From JBBROS01 sp965217935 (GTDB lineage: Bacteria; Pseudomonadota; Alphaproteobacteria; Acetobacterales; Acetobacteraceae): a DNA stretch of 64,000 nucleotides. How positions within the stretch are numbered: position 1 is the first letter of the stretch; each line of letters starts with the position of its first letter. Location: contig OZ244581.1 in assembly GCA_965217935.1 (NCBI GenBank), forward strand, positions 2,976,001-3,040,000. The letters run 5' to 3'. The notes under the pieces are model-generated. The model was not told the DNA's origin and did not search any database. It saw only the letters and a program-made list of their open reading frames with translations. Shown in pieces: positions 8,764-20,123 of this stretch. The translations under genes were made by a program, and so were the position numbers.

Positions 8764-9918
8764 GTGTCTGAACCCAATATGCCAGCCGGGCCGGTCTTGA
8801 ATATCGAGCCGGAAGAGGAGGGCGCGCTGCATACGTCGCCGCTGGATGCGCTGCATCGGCGGCTGGGGGCCAAGATGGTGCCGTTCGCCGGGTATTCGAT
8901 GCCGGTGCAGTATGGGCCGGGGGTGCTGGCCGAACATAACCACACAAGAACCAACGCGAGCCTGTTCGACGTGAGCCATATGGGGCAGCTCAGCCTGCAT
9001 GGGGAGCAGGCGGCGGCCGTGCTCGAGGGGCTGGCGCCGGGGGACATCGCCGGGCTGAAGCCGGGGCGGCAGCGCTACACGCTGTTGCTGAACGAGGCGG
9101 GCGGGATCTTCGACGACCTGATGGTGGCGAACTACGGCGATCGGCTGGTGATCGTTGCCAATGCGAGCCGGAAGGAGACCGACGCACTGCACATCGCCGA
9201 CCACCTGCAGGGCAAGGCGGAGCTGGCGCAGCATCCGGAGCGGGCGCTGCTGGCGCTGCAAGGGCCGGCGGCGGCGGAGGTGATGGGGACGTTCTCGCCG
9301 GAGGCGGCGGGGCTCTCGTTCATGGGGGTGACCGAAGCCTCAATCAGCGGGATTCCGGTTTGGGTGAGCCGGTCCGGGTATACCGGGGAGGACGGGTTCG
9401 AGATCTCGGTCCCGGTCGAGGAGGCGGAGCGGCTGGCGACGTTGCTGCTGGATCAGCCCCGGGTGATGCCGGGAGGGTTGGGGGCGCGGGACAGCCTGCG
9501 GCTGGAGGCCGGGCTTTGCCTGTATGGGCAGGATATCGACGAGGTGACGACGCCGGTGGAGGCCAACCTGGCCTGGGCAATCGGCAAACGGCGGCGGGAA
9601 CAGGGGGGGTTTCCGGGGGCGACGGCGATCATGGACCAGTTGAAGCATGGCGCGCCGCGGCTGCGGGTGGGGCTCCGGCCCGAGGGGCGTGCGCCGGCCC
9701 GGCCGCCGACGCAGATCGTGGCCCGTGACGGGACGGCGGCGGGGACGGTGACGTCGGGCGGGTTCTCGCCGACGCTGCAAGCGCCGATCGCGATGGGTTA
9801 CGTGCGGCGGGACTTGGCCGAGCCGGGGACGGCGCTGGAGCTGATGGTCCGGGACAAGCTGCTGCCGGCGCAGGTCGTGCCGCTGCCGTTCGTGCCCACG
9901 CATTACGCCAAATCCTGA
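8764..9918 (+). CDS. gcvT: Glycine cleavage system T protein (aminomethyltransferase)
   Basis: Transfers the methylene group from aminomethylated GcvH-lipoate to tetrahydrofolate and releases ammonia. The 384-residue product starts at GTG 8764. It shows SPLDALHRRLGAKMVPFAGYSMPVQY, the folate-site FDVSHMGQ, the RYTLLLNEAGGIFDDL core, SRSGYTGEDGFE, and a C-terminal barrel with GTVTSGGFSPTL. The N-terminus is about 20 residues longer than usual, acidic and probably disordered; an internal ATG (8779) may be the true start. First gene of gcvTHP, 17 bases before gcvH, under the riboswitch. Confidence 0.95.
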   Translation: MSEPNMPAGPVLNIEPEEEGALHTSPLDALHRRLGAKMVPFAGYSMPVQYGPGVLAEHNHTRTNASLFDVSHMGQLSLHGEQAAAVLEGLAPGDIAGLKPGRQRYTLLLNEAGGIFDDLMVANYGDRLVIVANASRKETDALHIADHLQGKAELAQHPERALLALQGPAAAEVMGTFSPEAAGLSFMGVTEASISGIPVWVSRSGYTGEDGFEISVPVEEAERLATLLLDQPRVMPGGLGARDSLRLEAGLCLYGQDIDEVTTPVEANLAWAIGKRRREQGGFPGATAIMDQLKHGAPRLRVGLRPEGRAPARPPTQIVARDGTAAGTVTSGGFSPTLQAPIAMGYVRRDLAEPGTALELMVRDKLLPAQVVPLPFVPTHYAKS

Positions 9919-9935
9919 GGCCTGGAGACAGATTG

Positions 9936-10309
9936 ATGTCGGAGACTCGTTTTACCAAGGACCATGAGTGGGTGCGGCTTGAGGGCGGGACGGCCACGGT
10001 GGGGATCACCGACCACGCGCAGCAGGCGCTGGGGGATGTCGTGTTCATCGAATTGCCGGAAGCCGGGCGGGCGGTTGAGGAGGGGGAGGCGATCGCGGTG
10101 GTGGAGAGCGTGAAGGCGGCGAGCGACGTCTACGCGCCGCTGGGGGGGACGATCACCGAGGCGAACGCGGCGCTGGCGGATGACCCGGCGAAGGTCAATG
10201 GGGCGGCGACGGGCGACGGATGGTTCTTCCGCATGACGCTGACCGACCCGGCGGCGTTCGAGGACCTGATGGACGAGGCGGCCTACCAGGCGCTGGTGGA
10301 TACGCTGTG

Positions 10310-10310
<1 letters not shown>
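9936..10310 (+). CDS. gcvH: Glycine cleavage system H protein
   Basis: Lipoyl carrier that shuttles the aminomethyl group between P, T and L proteins. It is 124 residues, the normal size. The lipoylation motif AVVESVKAASDVYAP contains the acceptor lysine, preceded by FIELPEAG and followed by NGAATGDGWFFRM. The start is ATG 9936 with GGAGA upstream, rather than the in-frame TTG just before it. The stop overlaps the gcvP start (TGATG), so gcvH and gcvP are coupled. Confidence 0.96.
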
Positions 10311-13192
<2,882 letters not shown>

Positions 13193-13196
13193 GCGT

Positions 13197-13424
13197 TCAA
13201 GCGCTGCGGCGCGAAGCGATGTCCCAGAAGGGCCGTGCGGCTTCGGTCTGGGCGTCGGCCGGGCTGAGGCCGATGTCGGCGAGCATGTGCGGGCTCATCT
13301 GGCCGAGGATGCTGCGGGTCTGCCGAGCCCGCAGCATCGCCCGCACGCGAGCGCCAAACCCCGGCGCCCCGGGCGGGGAGCGGTGGGCCGAGAGGCCGGC
13401 GAACGAAACGGTATGGGCTGACAT
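13197..13424 (-). CDS. DUF1127 small protein
   Basis: A 75-residue basic protein. The C-terminal half matches the DUF1127 pattern (about residues 32-65: R...R..ILGQMSPHMLADIGLS..DA..EA.RPFWD). Members of this family in Alphaproteobacteria are small, arginine-rich and several bind RNA or affect phosphate and nitrogen responses; the role here is unknown. ATG 13424 has an AAGGAGA ribosome-binding site 6-7 bases upstream, which decides the start against longer frames. It is divergent from a LysR regulator, which may control it. Confidence 0.8.
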   Translation of the reverse strand: MSAHTVSFAGLSAHRSPPGAPGFGARVRAMLRARQTRSILGQMSPHMLADIGLSPADAQTEAARPFWDIASRRSA

Positions 13425-13520
13425 GGCGAAATCTCCTTGAGGGACCGGAAGTGGTCGCAGCCAATGTGAGCCTTCGCCTTTCATAAGGAAAACGAATTGC
13501 CTTGATGGGATAAATCATGG

Positions 13521-14429
13521 ATGTTGATGTCTATGAGCATCCCCGCCGGCATTGACCCCGACCTTCTGCGCGCCTTCGTCTTCATTGCCGAGGACGGGAG
13601 TTTCACGCGCGCGGCGCAGCGGGTGGGGCGGACGCAATCGGCGGTGTCGATGCAGGTGCAGCGGCTGGAGGCGTTGCTGGGGCAGCGGCTGCTGTCGCGG
13701 GCGAAGGGCGGCGTGGTGCAGGTGACGCCGCATGGGCAGGCGCTGCTGGGGCGCGCGCGCGAAATGCTGGCGCTGAACGACCGGATCTGGGCGAGCTTCC
13801 GCACACCGGAGATGCAGGGGAGGGTCCGGCTTGGGACGCCGGACGACTACGCGCTGCGCTATGTGCCGCGGATACTGAAGCGGTTCGCCGAGCGGTATCC
13901 GTCGATCCAGGTGGACGTGCTGTGCTTGCCGAGCCATCTGTTGGTGGAACGGCTGCGGGCGGGGGAGCTTGACCTGACGCTATGCTCGCAGGACCAGGAG
14001 CCGCCGGGGTGGCCGGCGGCGCCGCTTTGGCACGGGCCGCTGGAGTGGATCACGTCCACGGCGCACTCGCCGCATCGGCAGGACCCGTTGCCGATCGCGA
14101 TCGCGGTTGGCAACGACTGCACCTGGAGCGTCGCGGCGAAGCGGGCGCTTGAGGCGACCGGGCGGCATTACCGGATCGCCTACTCGGCCGAGACGCTGAT
14201 GGGAACGCTGGCGCCGGTGCTGGCCGGTTTGGCGGTGACGGTCTCGACCAGTTCGTGGCTGCCGGATGAATTGCGGGCGGTGCGGCCCGGCGAGGGCCTG
14301 CCGGCGTTGCCCGAGTACGGCATCCTGCTGCTGCGCGGGGCCGACGCGCGGCAGCCGGTGAGCGATGCGCTGGCGGAGTATATCGCCGAGACGTTCCGCG
14401 CCGATATTGCCAGGTCTCTCGCGGCATAA
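13521..14429 (+). CDS. LysR-family transcriptional regulator
   Basis: Helix-turn-helix activator or repressor of about 300 residues. The N-terminal winged HTH is at residues 9-67 (LLRAFVFIAEDGSFTRAAQRVGRTQSAVSMQVQRLE...G..L..R). A substrate-binding effector domain follows, with VRLGTPDDYALRYVPRIL and a typical ligand-cleft region. Three in-frame ATGs cluster at 13521, 13527 and 13533, so the exact start is uncertain. It is divergently paired with the DUF1127 gene, sharing a ~95-base promoter region, the arrangement usual for a LysR regulator and its target. Confidence 0.88.
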   Translation: MLMSMSIPAGIDPDLLRAFVFIAEDGSFTRAAQRVGRTQSAVSMQVQRLEALLGQRLLSRAKGGVVQVTPHGQALLGRAREMLALNDRIWASFRTPEMQGRVRLGTPDDYALRYVPRILKRFAERYPSIQVDVLCLPSHLLVERLRAGELDLTLCSQDQEPPGWPAAPLWHGPLEWITSTAHSPHRQDPLPIAIAVGNDCTWSVAAKRALEATGRHYRIAYSAETLMGTLAPVLAGLAVTVSTSSWLPDELRAVRPGEGLPALPEYGILLLRGADARQPVSDALAEYIAETFRADIARSLAA

Positions 14430-14610
14430 CTAAAAGGTTTAGTTCTGATAAAGCGGGACGGTTGAAGTCTGAAATCGCATTCATCTTATCTTCGTATTCA
14501 GACAATCCACACGATCATGTAATCAGCGCGTCGGGTCTCGCGCTGGTTCGGCGGATTGCCCTTTTTCTTGATAGCATCAGCTTCATCATAGAAGAAAAGG
14601 GGTCAATGTC

Positions 14611-15882
14611 ATGGCAATAGGTGGATTCTCCAAGCCACGCACGCCTAAGTGGGTACTGGGCGCGTTGATGGTGACGACGGCGCTGGTCGGGGCGTGCTCG
14701 ACCTTGCCGAAGCAGGGCGCCGCGGTTGGTTCGGCCGGCGAGAGTCCCTCGAAGCAGGCGCAGCCGATCGACGCGGCGGTAACCAGCATGACGACGGCGC
14801 TGTTCGCCAACGCCAACCTTGATCCGTCCGAGCAACGGATCCTGGTGGTTGATCCGCCGGTCGACCAGTCAACGGTGCGGCACTCGACCATAACGCGGGA
14901 CGTGGAGCGCCGGGTCTTGAACACGGTGAGCCAACGCTACCCGAACATCCATCCGAGTGCGATGGGCGAGGCGGCTTTGCTGCGCCAGCCGATCGTGTTG
15001 CTGAGCTGCATGTCCCCGGTGACGGCCGCAGGCGACAAGACGCCGTATCGGCAAGGCCCGGCCCCGGCATATCGCGTGTGGGCGTCGTTGTCCGACACGC
15101 GGACGGGCAAGATCGTGTCGTCCGAGACGGCTTGGGTCCGCTCCGAGGACGTGGACGTGACGCCGACGAAGTTCTTCCGCGACAGCCCGGTCTGGTCGCT
15201 TGACCACAGTATGCGGGCGTACCTGAAAGTTTGCGGCGGCAAGCCCGGCGAGACGATGGATCAGGCTTACCTGACCGGGATGGATGCGTCCGCCGTCGCC
15301 GACCGCGGGACTTCGGCATACGAGGCCGGACGCTACGAGGACGCGCTGGCGGATTACACGGCGGCGAGCACGATGCCCGAGGGCGACCGGATGCGGGTCT
15401 GGAACGGGATGTATCTGACCAACATGGCGCTCGGGCGGCCGCAGGCGGCGGAGGCCGCGTTCGGGAAGATGGTCGATCTCGGCCTGGCGCAAGGCAATCT
15501 CGCGGTAAAGTTCCTGTTCAAGCCGGCGTCGGCGCAGTTCTGGACCGGCGGAACGCTGAGCCAGGATTACCCGATGTGGCTGCGCGAGATCGCGAGCCGG
15601 AGCGCGGCGCAGCGGGTCTGCATGCTGGTGCTTGGGCATACCAGTCCGACGGGGCCGCGGGCGGTGAACGAATCGCTCTCGGAGCGGCGGGCGAAGTTCG
15701 TGCGGCAGCAGATCGTGGAGCGTGCGCCGGTGCTGAAGGTCCGGCTGGAGGCGCTGGGGCGCGGGTCGAGCGACACCCTGGTGGGTACCGGGCAGGACGA
15801 CGCGACCGATGCGCTGGACCGGCGGGTGGATTTCGAGCCGCAGAGGTGCAACGCGCTTGAAGTGGCGCCTGACCGGATCTGA
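14611..15882 (+). CDS. OmpA-family lipoprotein with TPR-like segment
   Basis: A 423-residue envelope protein. Signal peptide with lipobox ALVGAC (Cys about 29) predicts outer-membrane lipidation. Residues 30-200 form a CsgG/FlgO-like region (ILVVDPP..., a family that handles surface appendages or secretion; weak resemblance). Residues about 215-290 show a TPR pattern (GTSAYEAGRYEDALADYTAAS). The C-terminal 110 residues are an OmpA-like peptidoglycan-binding domain with LGHTSPTGP..VNESLSERRAKFV and LDRRVDFEP. It is monocistronic and followed by a strong hairpin. The substrate or partner is unknown. Confidence 0.8.
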   Translation: MAIGGFSKPRTPKWVLGALMVTTALVGACSTLPKQGAAVGSAGESPSKQAQPIDAAVTSMTTALFANANLDPSEQRILVVDPPVDQSTVRHSTITRDVERRVLNTVSQRYPNIHPSAMGEAALLRQPIVLLSCMSPVTAAGDKTPYRQGPAPAYRVWASLSDTRTGKIVSSETAWVRSEDVDVTPTKFFRDSPVWSLDHSMRAYLKVCGGKPGETMDQAYLTGMDASAVADRGTSAYEAGRYEDALADYTAASTMPEGDRMRVWNGMYLTNMALGRPQAAEAAFGKMVDLGLAQGNLAVKFLFKPASAQFWTGGTLSQDYPMWLREIASRSAAQRVCMLVLGHTSPTGPRAVNESLSERRAKFVRQQIVERAPVLKVRLEALGRGSSDTLVGTGQDDATDALDRRVDFEPQRCNALEVAPDRI

Positions 15883-15892
15883 CGTGCGGGAC

Positions 15893-15920
15893 GGGTCCGG
15901 CGGTTGAGATTGCCGGACCC
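15893..15920 (+). terminator. Terminator-like hairpin after the OmpA-family lipoprotein
   Basis: Perfect 9-bp stem GGGTCCGGC (15893-15901) with GCCGGACCC (15912-15920) and a 10-base loop, starting 11 bases after the stop codon. There is no T-run, so efficient intrinsic termination is not certain. Confidence 0.5.
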
Positions 15921-15929
15921 CGCGGGCTC

Positions 15930-16039
15930 CAGTGGTGCGAATCTCACCGAAGAGACCCGTCAGGTTGGCGCCACTCACCTGATCTGGTGGGCCCGATTGC
16001 CCTGACGCTCGAGACTAGAGCGTCAGGTTTGGACCACTA
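15930..16039. repeat. MITE-like palindromic repeat, copy 2 (IS630 inserted at its right end)
   Basis: Diverged copy of the 3836-3942 element. It shares terminal repeats GTGGTGCGAA / GTGGTCCAAA, an internal GGGCC.GATT block and a stem-loop CTGACGCTC (16002-16010) with GAGCGTCAG (16018-16026), then GGACCACTA. The left flank is CA instead of TA. The right-hand TA (16038-16039) is also the target site of the IS630 copy that follows. Confidence 0.6.
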
Positions 16040-16076
16040 GAGCGATTTGCGTTGAGGTCCGGCGATTTGTTCCCAT

Positions 16077-16481
16077 ATGCCTGGTTTTGGGATGGCTTTG
16101 CTGGCTGGTGCGTATTCGGCGGACTTGCGGGAGCGGGTTTTGGCGGCGGTTGAGGCGGGAGAAGCGATGTCGGCTGTGGCCCGGCGGATCGCGGTGGGCC
16201 GCTCGACGGTGCAGGACTGGGCGCGGGCGCTTCGGCGGGACGGGCGGCGCGTGGCGGGCAAGATGGGCGGCCACCGCAAGCCGGTGATTGCAGGCAAGGC
16301 AGAGGCGGCGCTGCGGCGGGTGCTGGAAGGTGCCAACCACCTGACCTTGGCGCAGTGCCGGGACCGCTTGGCCGAGGAGGCCAAGGTGCTGGTTCACCTG
16401 TCCACCGTGCGCCGGGCGCTGGCGCGCATGAGGTGGAGCTGGAAAAAAGCGCACGCTGCGCGCGGCCGAGCAGGACCGTGA
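16077..16481 (+). CDS. IS630 transposase, N-terminal part (orfA)
   Basis: 134 residues carrying the DNA-binding half: a HTH near residues 14-50 (SADLRERVLAAVEAGEAMSAVARR, then VGRSTVQDWARALRRDG) and a second HTH-like segment ending WSWKKA. The catalytic half continues in another frame; the shift site is the A6G run at 16443-16449. After the run the orfA frame quickly becomes non-family sequence and stops. ATG 16077 may be preceded by other starts, but the conserved start MALLAGAYSADLR begins about 5 codons in. Confidence 0.8.
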   Translation: MPGFGMALLAGAYSADLRERVLAAVEAGEAMSAVARRIAVGRSTVQDWARALRRDGRRVAGKMGGHRKPVIAGKAEAALRRVLEGANHLTLAQCRDRLAEEAKVLVHLSTVRRALARMRWSWKKAHAARGRAGP

Positions 16482-16485
16482 CGAC

Positions 16486-17082
16486 GTGGCACGCGCCCGG
16501 GCCGCCTGGCGCACGGATGCGCAGGCCGGGGTGGAAGGGATCGCGCCGGAGCGGCTGGTGTTCCTGGACGAGTGCGGCGCGCTGACCAACATGGCCTGCC
16601 TGCATGGCCGCGCCCCGCGCGGGCAACGCGCTCTGGGCACAGCGCCCGCGGGCCGCTGGAAGCGCGTGACCGTGCTAGGCGCGCTTGGCGTAAACGGCAT
16701 CGTGGCCGCCATGTCGGTCGAGGCCGCAACCGACGCCGCCGTGTTCACGGCCTTTCTCGACAAGGCGCTGCTGCCTAAGCTGCGCCAAGTGCGGCCTGAC
16801 GCCGTGCTGGTGATGGACACCCTGGCCGCGCACAAAACGCCCGCGGTGCGGGCGGCGCTGGACGCCTCGGGGTTTGCCTGCCGTTACCTGCCTCCCTACA
16901 GCCCAGACCTGAACCCCATTGAGCCAGGCTGGGCCAAGCTGAAAGGCAAGCTGCGCCAAGCCGCCGCACGCACAGCAGACGCCCTGCACAAGGCGCTCGG
17001 ACCAGCACTCGCCGCCATCACGCCCCAGGACGCACGCGGCTACTTCATGCACTCAGGATACGTGCTCGCCGGACTTAAATGA
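16486..17082 (+). CDS. IS630 transposase, catalytic part (orfB)
   Basis: 198 residues with the DDE triad: LVFLDECG (first Asp), DAVLVMDTLAAHK (second Asp) and PPYSPDLNPIEPGWAKLK (Glu). The frame is open upstream to the A6G run, where the family sequence KKRTLRAAEQDRDDVARAR is readable, so it is probably made as an orfAB fusion by ribosomal slippage. Relative to orfA the shift is +1 (or -2). If the slippage is not programmed the copy is inactive. Confidence 0.85.
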   Translation: MARARAAWRTDAQAGVEGIAPERLVFLDECGALTNMACLHGRAPRGQRALGTAPAGRWKRVTVLGALGVNGIVAAMSVEAATDAAVFTAFLDKALLPKLRQVRPDAVLVMDTLAAHKTPAVRAALDASGFACRYLPPYSPDLNPIEPGWAKLKGKLRQAAARTADALHKALGPALAAITPQDARGYFMHSGYVLAGLK

Positions 17083-17090
17083 AAACCGCT

Positions 17091-17369
17091 CTAATCCTGC
17101 AAAGCCCGCAACGCCGCCTCAGGCTCCCGCTCCAGGATGCGCAGCAGCGTCCGCGCCGTCGGCGCGATCCCCGTCCGCCGCTGCTCCCAGTTCCGCACCG
17201 TCGCCACCGGCACGCCGATCGCCGCGGCGAACCCGGCCTGCGACATCCGTAGACGCTCCCGCACCGCCCGCACGTCCGGCGTCAGACGATATGGCGGCGC
17301 CGGCGCATCCGGGTCCTCCCCGTCCTTGATCATGTGGCGCCGGAGATCCTCCTCCGTCGTTGCCAGCAC
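17091..17369 (-). pseudogene. XRE-type HTH antitoxin-like gene, probably frameshifted at its start
   Basis: 92-residue frame with an XRE helix-turn-helix at about residues 35-75 (LRMSQAGFAAAIGVPVATVRNWEQRR), typical of antitoxins and RelB/HigA-like autoregulators. The only start in frame is an internal GTG (17369). A better start, ATG 17428, gives a family-like N-terminus (MTLKRITAAPGG) but in another frame; the two frames meet near a C7 run (17392-17398). The expected sequence TV-ARVLATTEED can be read across the shift. The stop TAG uses the TA target site at the IS630/repeat junction. It lies directly downstream of a BrnT-like remnant. Confidence 0.55.
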
Positions 17370-17424
17370 CCGGGCACGGTTAATCCGCCGGCCCCCCCGG
17401 GGGCCGCCGTGATCCGCTTCAGCG

Positions 17425-17567
17425 TCATACGGACACCCTCAGCCATAGCATCCGCTCCGTCCTGCTTGCGGTGTGGGCCGAGACCACACGCCGCCACGAT
17501 CCGTATAGACAACAGCCAAGATCAAGCCGCCCGTCCGCCCGATGGCCCGAACCCGAACATTGCAATT
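17425..17567 (-). pseudogene. BrnT-like toxin remnant
   Basis: The C-terminal half of a BrnT-type RNase toxin can be read in two frames: VRAIGRTGGLILAVVYTDRG, then after a shift near 17498, WRRVVSAHTASRTERMLWL, which matches the RIISAR.A...ER pattern of BrnT. The N-terminal catalytic half is missing. The remnant ends TGA overlapping ATG 17428 of the HTH gene (ATGA), the usual toxin-antitoxin coupling. Judged from pattern only. Confidence 0.4.
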
Positions 17568-17636
17568 AAATGTTTCATACGCTTGGAGCATATGGCACAG
17601 CAAGAAGCTTCTCCGCTTCAAGCGCACCTAACAGCG

Positions 17637-18374
17637 TCACCCCCGACCAACGAACGGCATCTTCGTCGCCATCACCGTCACCGTCTGCACGTTGGCCGCG
17701 AGCGGCAGGCCGGCGATGTGCGCCACCATGTCCGCCACGTGCGACACGTCCATGCGCGGCTCCGCCATCATCGTCCCGTTCGCCTGTGGCACCCCCGATG
17801 TCATCCGCTCCGTCATCGGCGTCACGGCGTTGCCGATGTCGATCTGGCTCGCCGCGATGTCGAACGCGCGCCCGTCCAGCGACAGGCACTTCGTCAGCCC
17901 GCTGATCGCGTGCTTCGTCGTGGTGTAAGCCACGCTCCCCGGCCGCGGCGCGTAGGCGCTGATGCTGCCGTTGTTGATGATCCGCCCCCCCTGCGGCGAC
18001 TGTGCCCGCATAATGCGAAACGCCTCGCGGGCGCAGAAGAACGAGCCGTTGAGGTTCACGCCGACAACCTTCATCCAGGCCTCGGTCGAAAGCTCGTCCG
18101 GCGCCGTCGCCGGCGTGCCCGAACCGGCGTTGTTGAACAGCAGGTCAAGCCGCCCCCAAGCCCGCTCCATTTCGCCGAAGCCCGCGGCCACCGCCGCCGC
18201 ATCCGAAACGTCGAACGGCAGCACGAGGTAACGCTCCCCATCTCCCGCCGCCGTCTCCTCCAGCGGCTCCCGATGCCGCCCGACCAGCGCCACCCGCCAT
18301 CCGGCCCGGGCCAGCGCCTGCGCCGCCGCCCGCCCCACGCCGCTCCCGGCCCCCGTCACCAAAGCATTCTTCAC
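17637..18374 (-). CDS. SDR-family NAD(P)-dependent oxidoreductase
   Basis: 245-residue short-chain dehydrogenase. Rossmann motif TGAGSGVGRAAA near the N-terminus, the NNAG motif (LLFNNAGSG), the catalytic Ser in NNGSISAY, and YTTTKHA carrying the Tyr-x3-Lys pair. The substrate cannot be told from sequence. It is upstream of pheA on the same strand but separated from the gene before it by the decayed toxin-antitoxin remnant. Confidence 0.88.
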   Translation of the reverse strand: MKNALVTGAGSGVGRAAAQALARAGWRVALVGRHREPLEETAAGDGERYLVLPFDVSDAAAVAAGFGEMERAWGRLDLLFNNAGSGTPATAPDELSTEAWMKVVGVNLNGSFFCAREAFRIMRAQSPQGGRIINNGSISAYAPRPGSVAYTTTKHAISGLTKCLSLDGRAFDIAASQIDIGNAVTPMTERMTSGVPQANGTMMAEPRMDVSHVADMVAHIAGLPLAANVQTVTVMATKMPFVGRG

Positions 18375-18442
18375 TTGCTCGCCTCCCTTATAAAATGGGG
18401 TCTGGGGCCAAGGCCCCAGCGGGTCCAGGGCAGCGCCCTGGC

Positions 18443-19282
18443 TTAGTCCGCCCCCACCGTATCGCGAAACGCCGACCGCTCATAAACCCCGAGGATCTTC
18501 ACCTCGCGCGAGAAGAACGCCAGCTCCTCCAGCGCCAGCCGCAACCCGGTCTGCTCCGGATGCCCATCCACGTCACAGAGGAACTGCGTCGCGGTGAACT
18601 GCCCGTGCAGCATGTAGCTCTCCAGCCGGCTCATGTTGACGCTGTTGGTCGCGAACCCGCCCAGCGCCTTGTATAGAGCCGCCGGCACGTTCCGAACACG
18701 GAACACGAACGTCGTCATCAGCCCGTCCCGGTCCGCCGGGAACGCCGCAGGCTCGCGCGCGGCCACGTAGAACCGAGTCGTGTTGTTGGTCGCGTCCTCC
18801 ACGTTGGCCCGCAGCACGTCCAGGCCGTACATCTCGGCGGCCAGCCGGGACGCGATCGCCGCTTCCTCCGGCCGCCCCCATTGCGATACCATCATCGCCG
18901 AGCCCGCCGTGTCCGCCTCCACCACCGGGACCACGCCCAGCTCCCGCAACAGGCCCCGCACCTGCCCCAAGGCCACCGAGTGCGAGTGCACCCGCCTGAC
19001 CTGCCCGATCCGCGTCCCGGGCGGCGCCAACAGGCAGTGCTCCACCCGCAGGAACTGCTCGCCCACGATCGAAAGCCCGCTGCCCGGCAACAGCGAATGG
19101 ATATCCGGCACGCGGCCGGCCAGGCTGTTCTCGCAGGCCAGCATCGCCAGCGCCGCCCGCCCGTCCCGCACCGCGTCCATCGCGTGCTCGAACGTGTCGC
19201 AGGGCAGCGTCCGCATCCCCGGATAGGCGTTGCGGCACGCGATCTCCGAATACGCCCCCGGAACCCCCTGGAACGAGATCAT
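18443..19282 (-). CDS. pheA: Prephenate dehydratase
   Basis: Converts prephenate to phenylpyruvate in phenylalanine synthesis; monofunctional, 279 residues, no chorismate mutase domain. Catalytic-domain motifs: FQGVPGAYSE at the start, ENSLAGRVPD, and the NNTTRF motif with the essential Thr-Arg. A C-terminal ACT domain (from about residue 185, TTFVFRVRNVPAALYKALGGFA..., SRLESYM) is the phenylalanine sensor. The start overlaps the kdsB stop by 4 bases (ATGA), a common alphaproteobacterial pair. Confidence 0.94.
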   Translation of the reverse strand: MISFQGVPGAYSEIACRNAYPGMRTLPCDTFEHAMDAVRDGRAALAMLACENSLAGRVPDIHSLLPGSGLSIVGEQFLRVEHCLLAPPGTRIGQVRRVHSHSVALGQVRGLLRELGVVPVVEADTAGSAMMVSQWGRPEEAAIASRLAAEMYGLDVLRANVEDATNNTTRFYVAAREPAAFPADRDGLMTTFVFRVRNVPAALYKALGGFATNSVNMSRLESYMLHGQFTATQFLCDVDGHPEQTGLRLALEELAFFSREVKILGVYERSAFRDTVGAD

Positions 19283-20034
19283 CCGCCCTGTCCCAACATC
19301 ATCCGCGCCCGCTCCAAGTCCTCGGGCGTGTCGACCCCGAAGGGCGCGTCCTGGACCTGCGCGCAGCCGATCCGCATACCCGCCTCAAGCGCCCGCAACT
19401 GCTCCAGCCGTTCCCGCCGCTCCAGCCCGCCTTCCGGCAAGCCGACGAACCGCTCGAGCGCCGCCCGCCGGTAGGCATAGACGCCGATGTGATGCCATAA
19501 CGGCCCGGTGCCCGAGGGCACCGGCGACCGGCTGAAATACAGCGCCCGCGCCACCGTCTGGCCCGGCGCGAACGCGCAGGCCGCCTTGACCACCTGCGGG
19601 GCTGCGGCCTCCTGCGCCGTCCGCACCGGCGTCACCAACGTGCCGATCTCGACCGCCGGGTCATCGAGCGGCGCCAGCGCCGCGCGGATGCTTGCCGCCG
19701 AGATGGTCGGGAAGTCGCCTTGCAGGTTCACCACCACGTCATGCCGCCCGTCCGGGTCCAGCGTCTCCAGCGCCGCTTGCGCCCGGTCCGACCCGGACGG
19801 CAGCGCCGGGTCGGTCAGCACCGCGGCGCCGCCTGCCGCGCGCACGGCGTCCGCGACCTCCGCCTCGGCGCAGGCCACCGCCACCGGGCCGATGTCCGCT
19901 TCCCGCGCCCGGTCGAGCACGTGCAGAATCATCGCCCGCCCGCCGATCAGGGCCAGCGGCTTGCCCGGCAACCGGGTGGAGGCCATGCGCGCCGGGATCA
20001 CCACGATCGGGTTTACGGGCGGGTTCACGGGCAC
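19279..20034 (-). CDS. kdsB: 3-deoxy-manno-octulosonate cytidylyltransferase
   Basis: Activates KDO as CMP-KDO for lipopolysaccharide core synthesis. The motif VVIPARMASTRLPGKPL lies at the N-terminus; GGRAMILHV, VVNLQGDFP and the HIGVYAYRRAALERF segment follow. GTG 20034 gives 251 residues, normal for the family; the longer frame to 20145 would run into the divergent secreted-protein gene and adds non-family sequence. Coupled to pheA by ATGA. Confidence 0.93.
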   Translation of the reverse strand: MPVNPPVNPIVVIPARMASTRLPGKPLALIGGRAMILHVLDRAREADIGPVAVACAEAEVADAVRAAGGAAVLTDPALPSGSDRAQAALETLDPDGRHDVVVNLQGDFPTISAASIRAALAPLDDPAVEIGTLVTPVRTAQEAAAPQVVKAACAFAPGQTVARALYFSRSPVPSGTGPLWHHIGVYAYRRAALERFVGLPEGGLERRERLEQLRALEAGMRIGCAQVQDAPFGVDTPEDLERARMMLGQGG

Positions 20035-20123
20035 GCGCTTTGTCTGTGGGCTGGGCTGGGCATAAGATGGCGGCACCTTAGGTAGCGGCCTTCGCTCGCG
20101 CAACGGCCCGAAAGGAACGAACG

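Larger units (their letters stand above)
16040..17091 (+). mobile_element. IS630-family insertion sequence, complete
   Basis: A 1,052-bp element with ~21-bp imperfect terminal inverted repeats: left GAGCGATTTGCGTTGAGGTCC, right (reverse complement) GAGCGGTTTTCATTTAAGTCC. It is flanked by TA on both sides (16038-16039 and 17092-17093), the target duplication typical of IS630/Tc1-mariner. It contains a two-frame transposase with the DDE residues intact. Before insertion, the right end of repeat copy 2 was joined directly to the 3' end of the HTH gene on the other strand. Confidence 0.92.
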
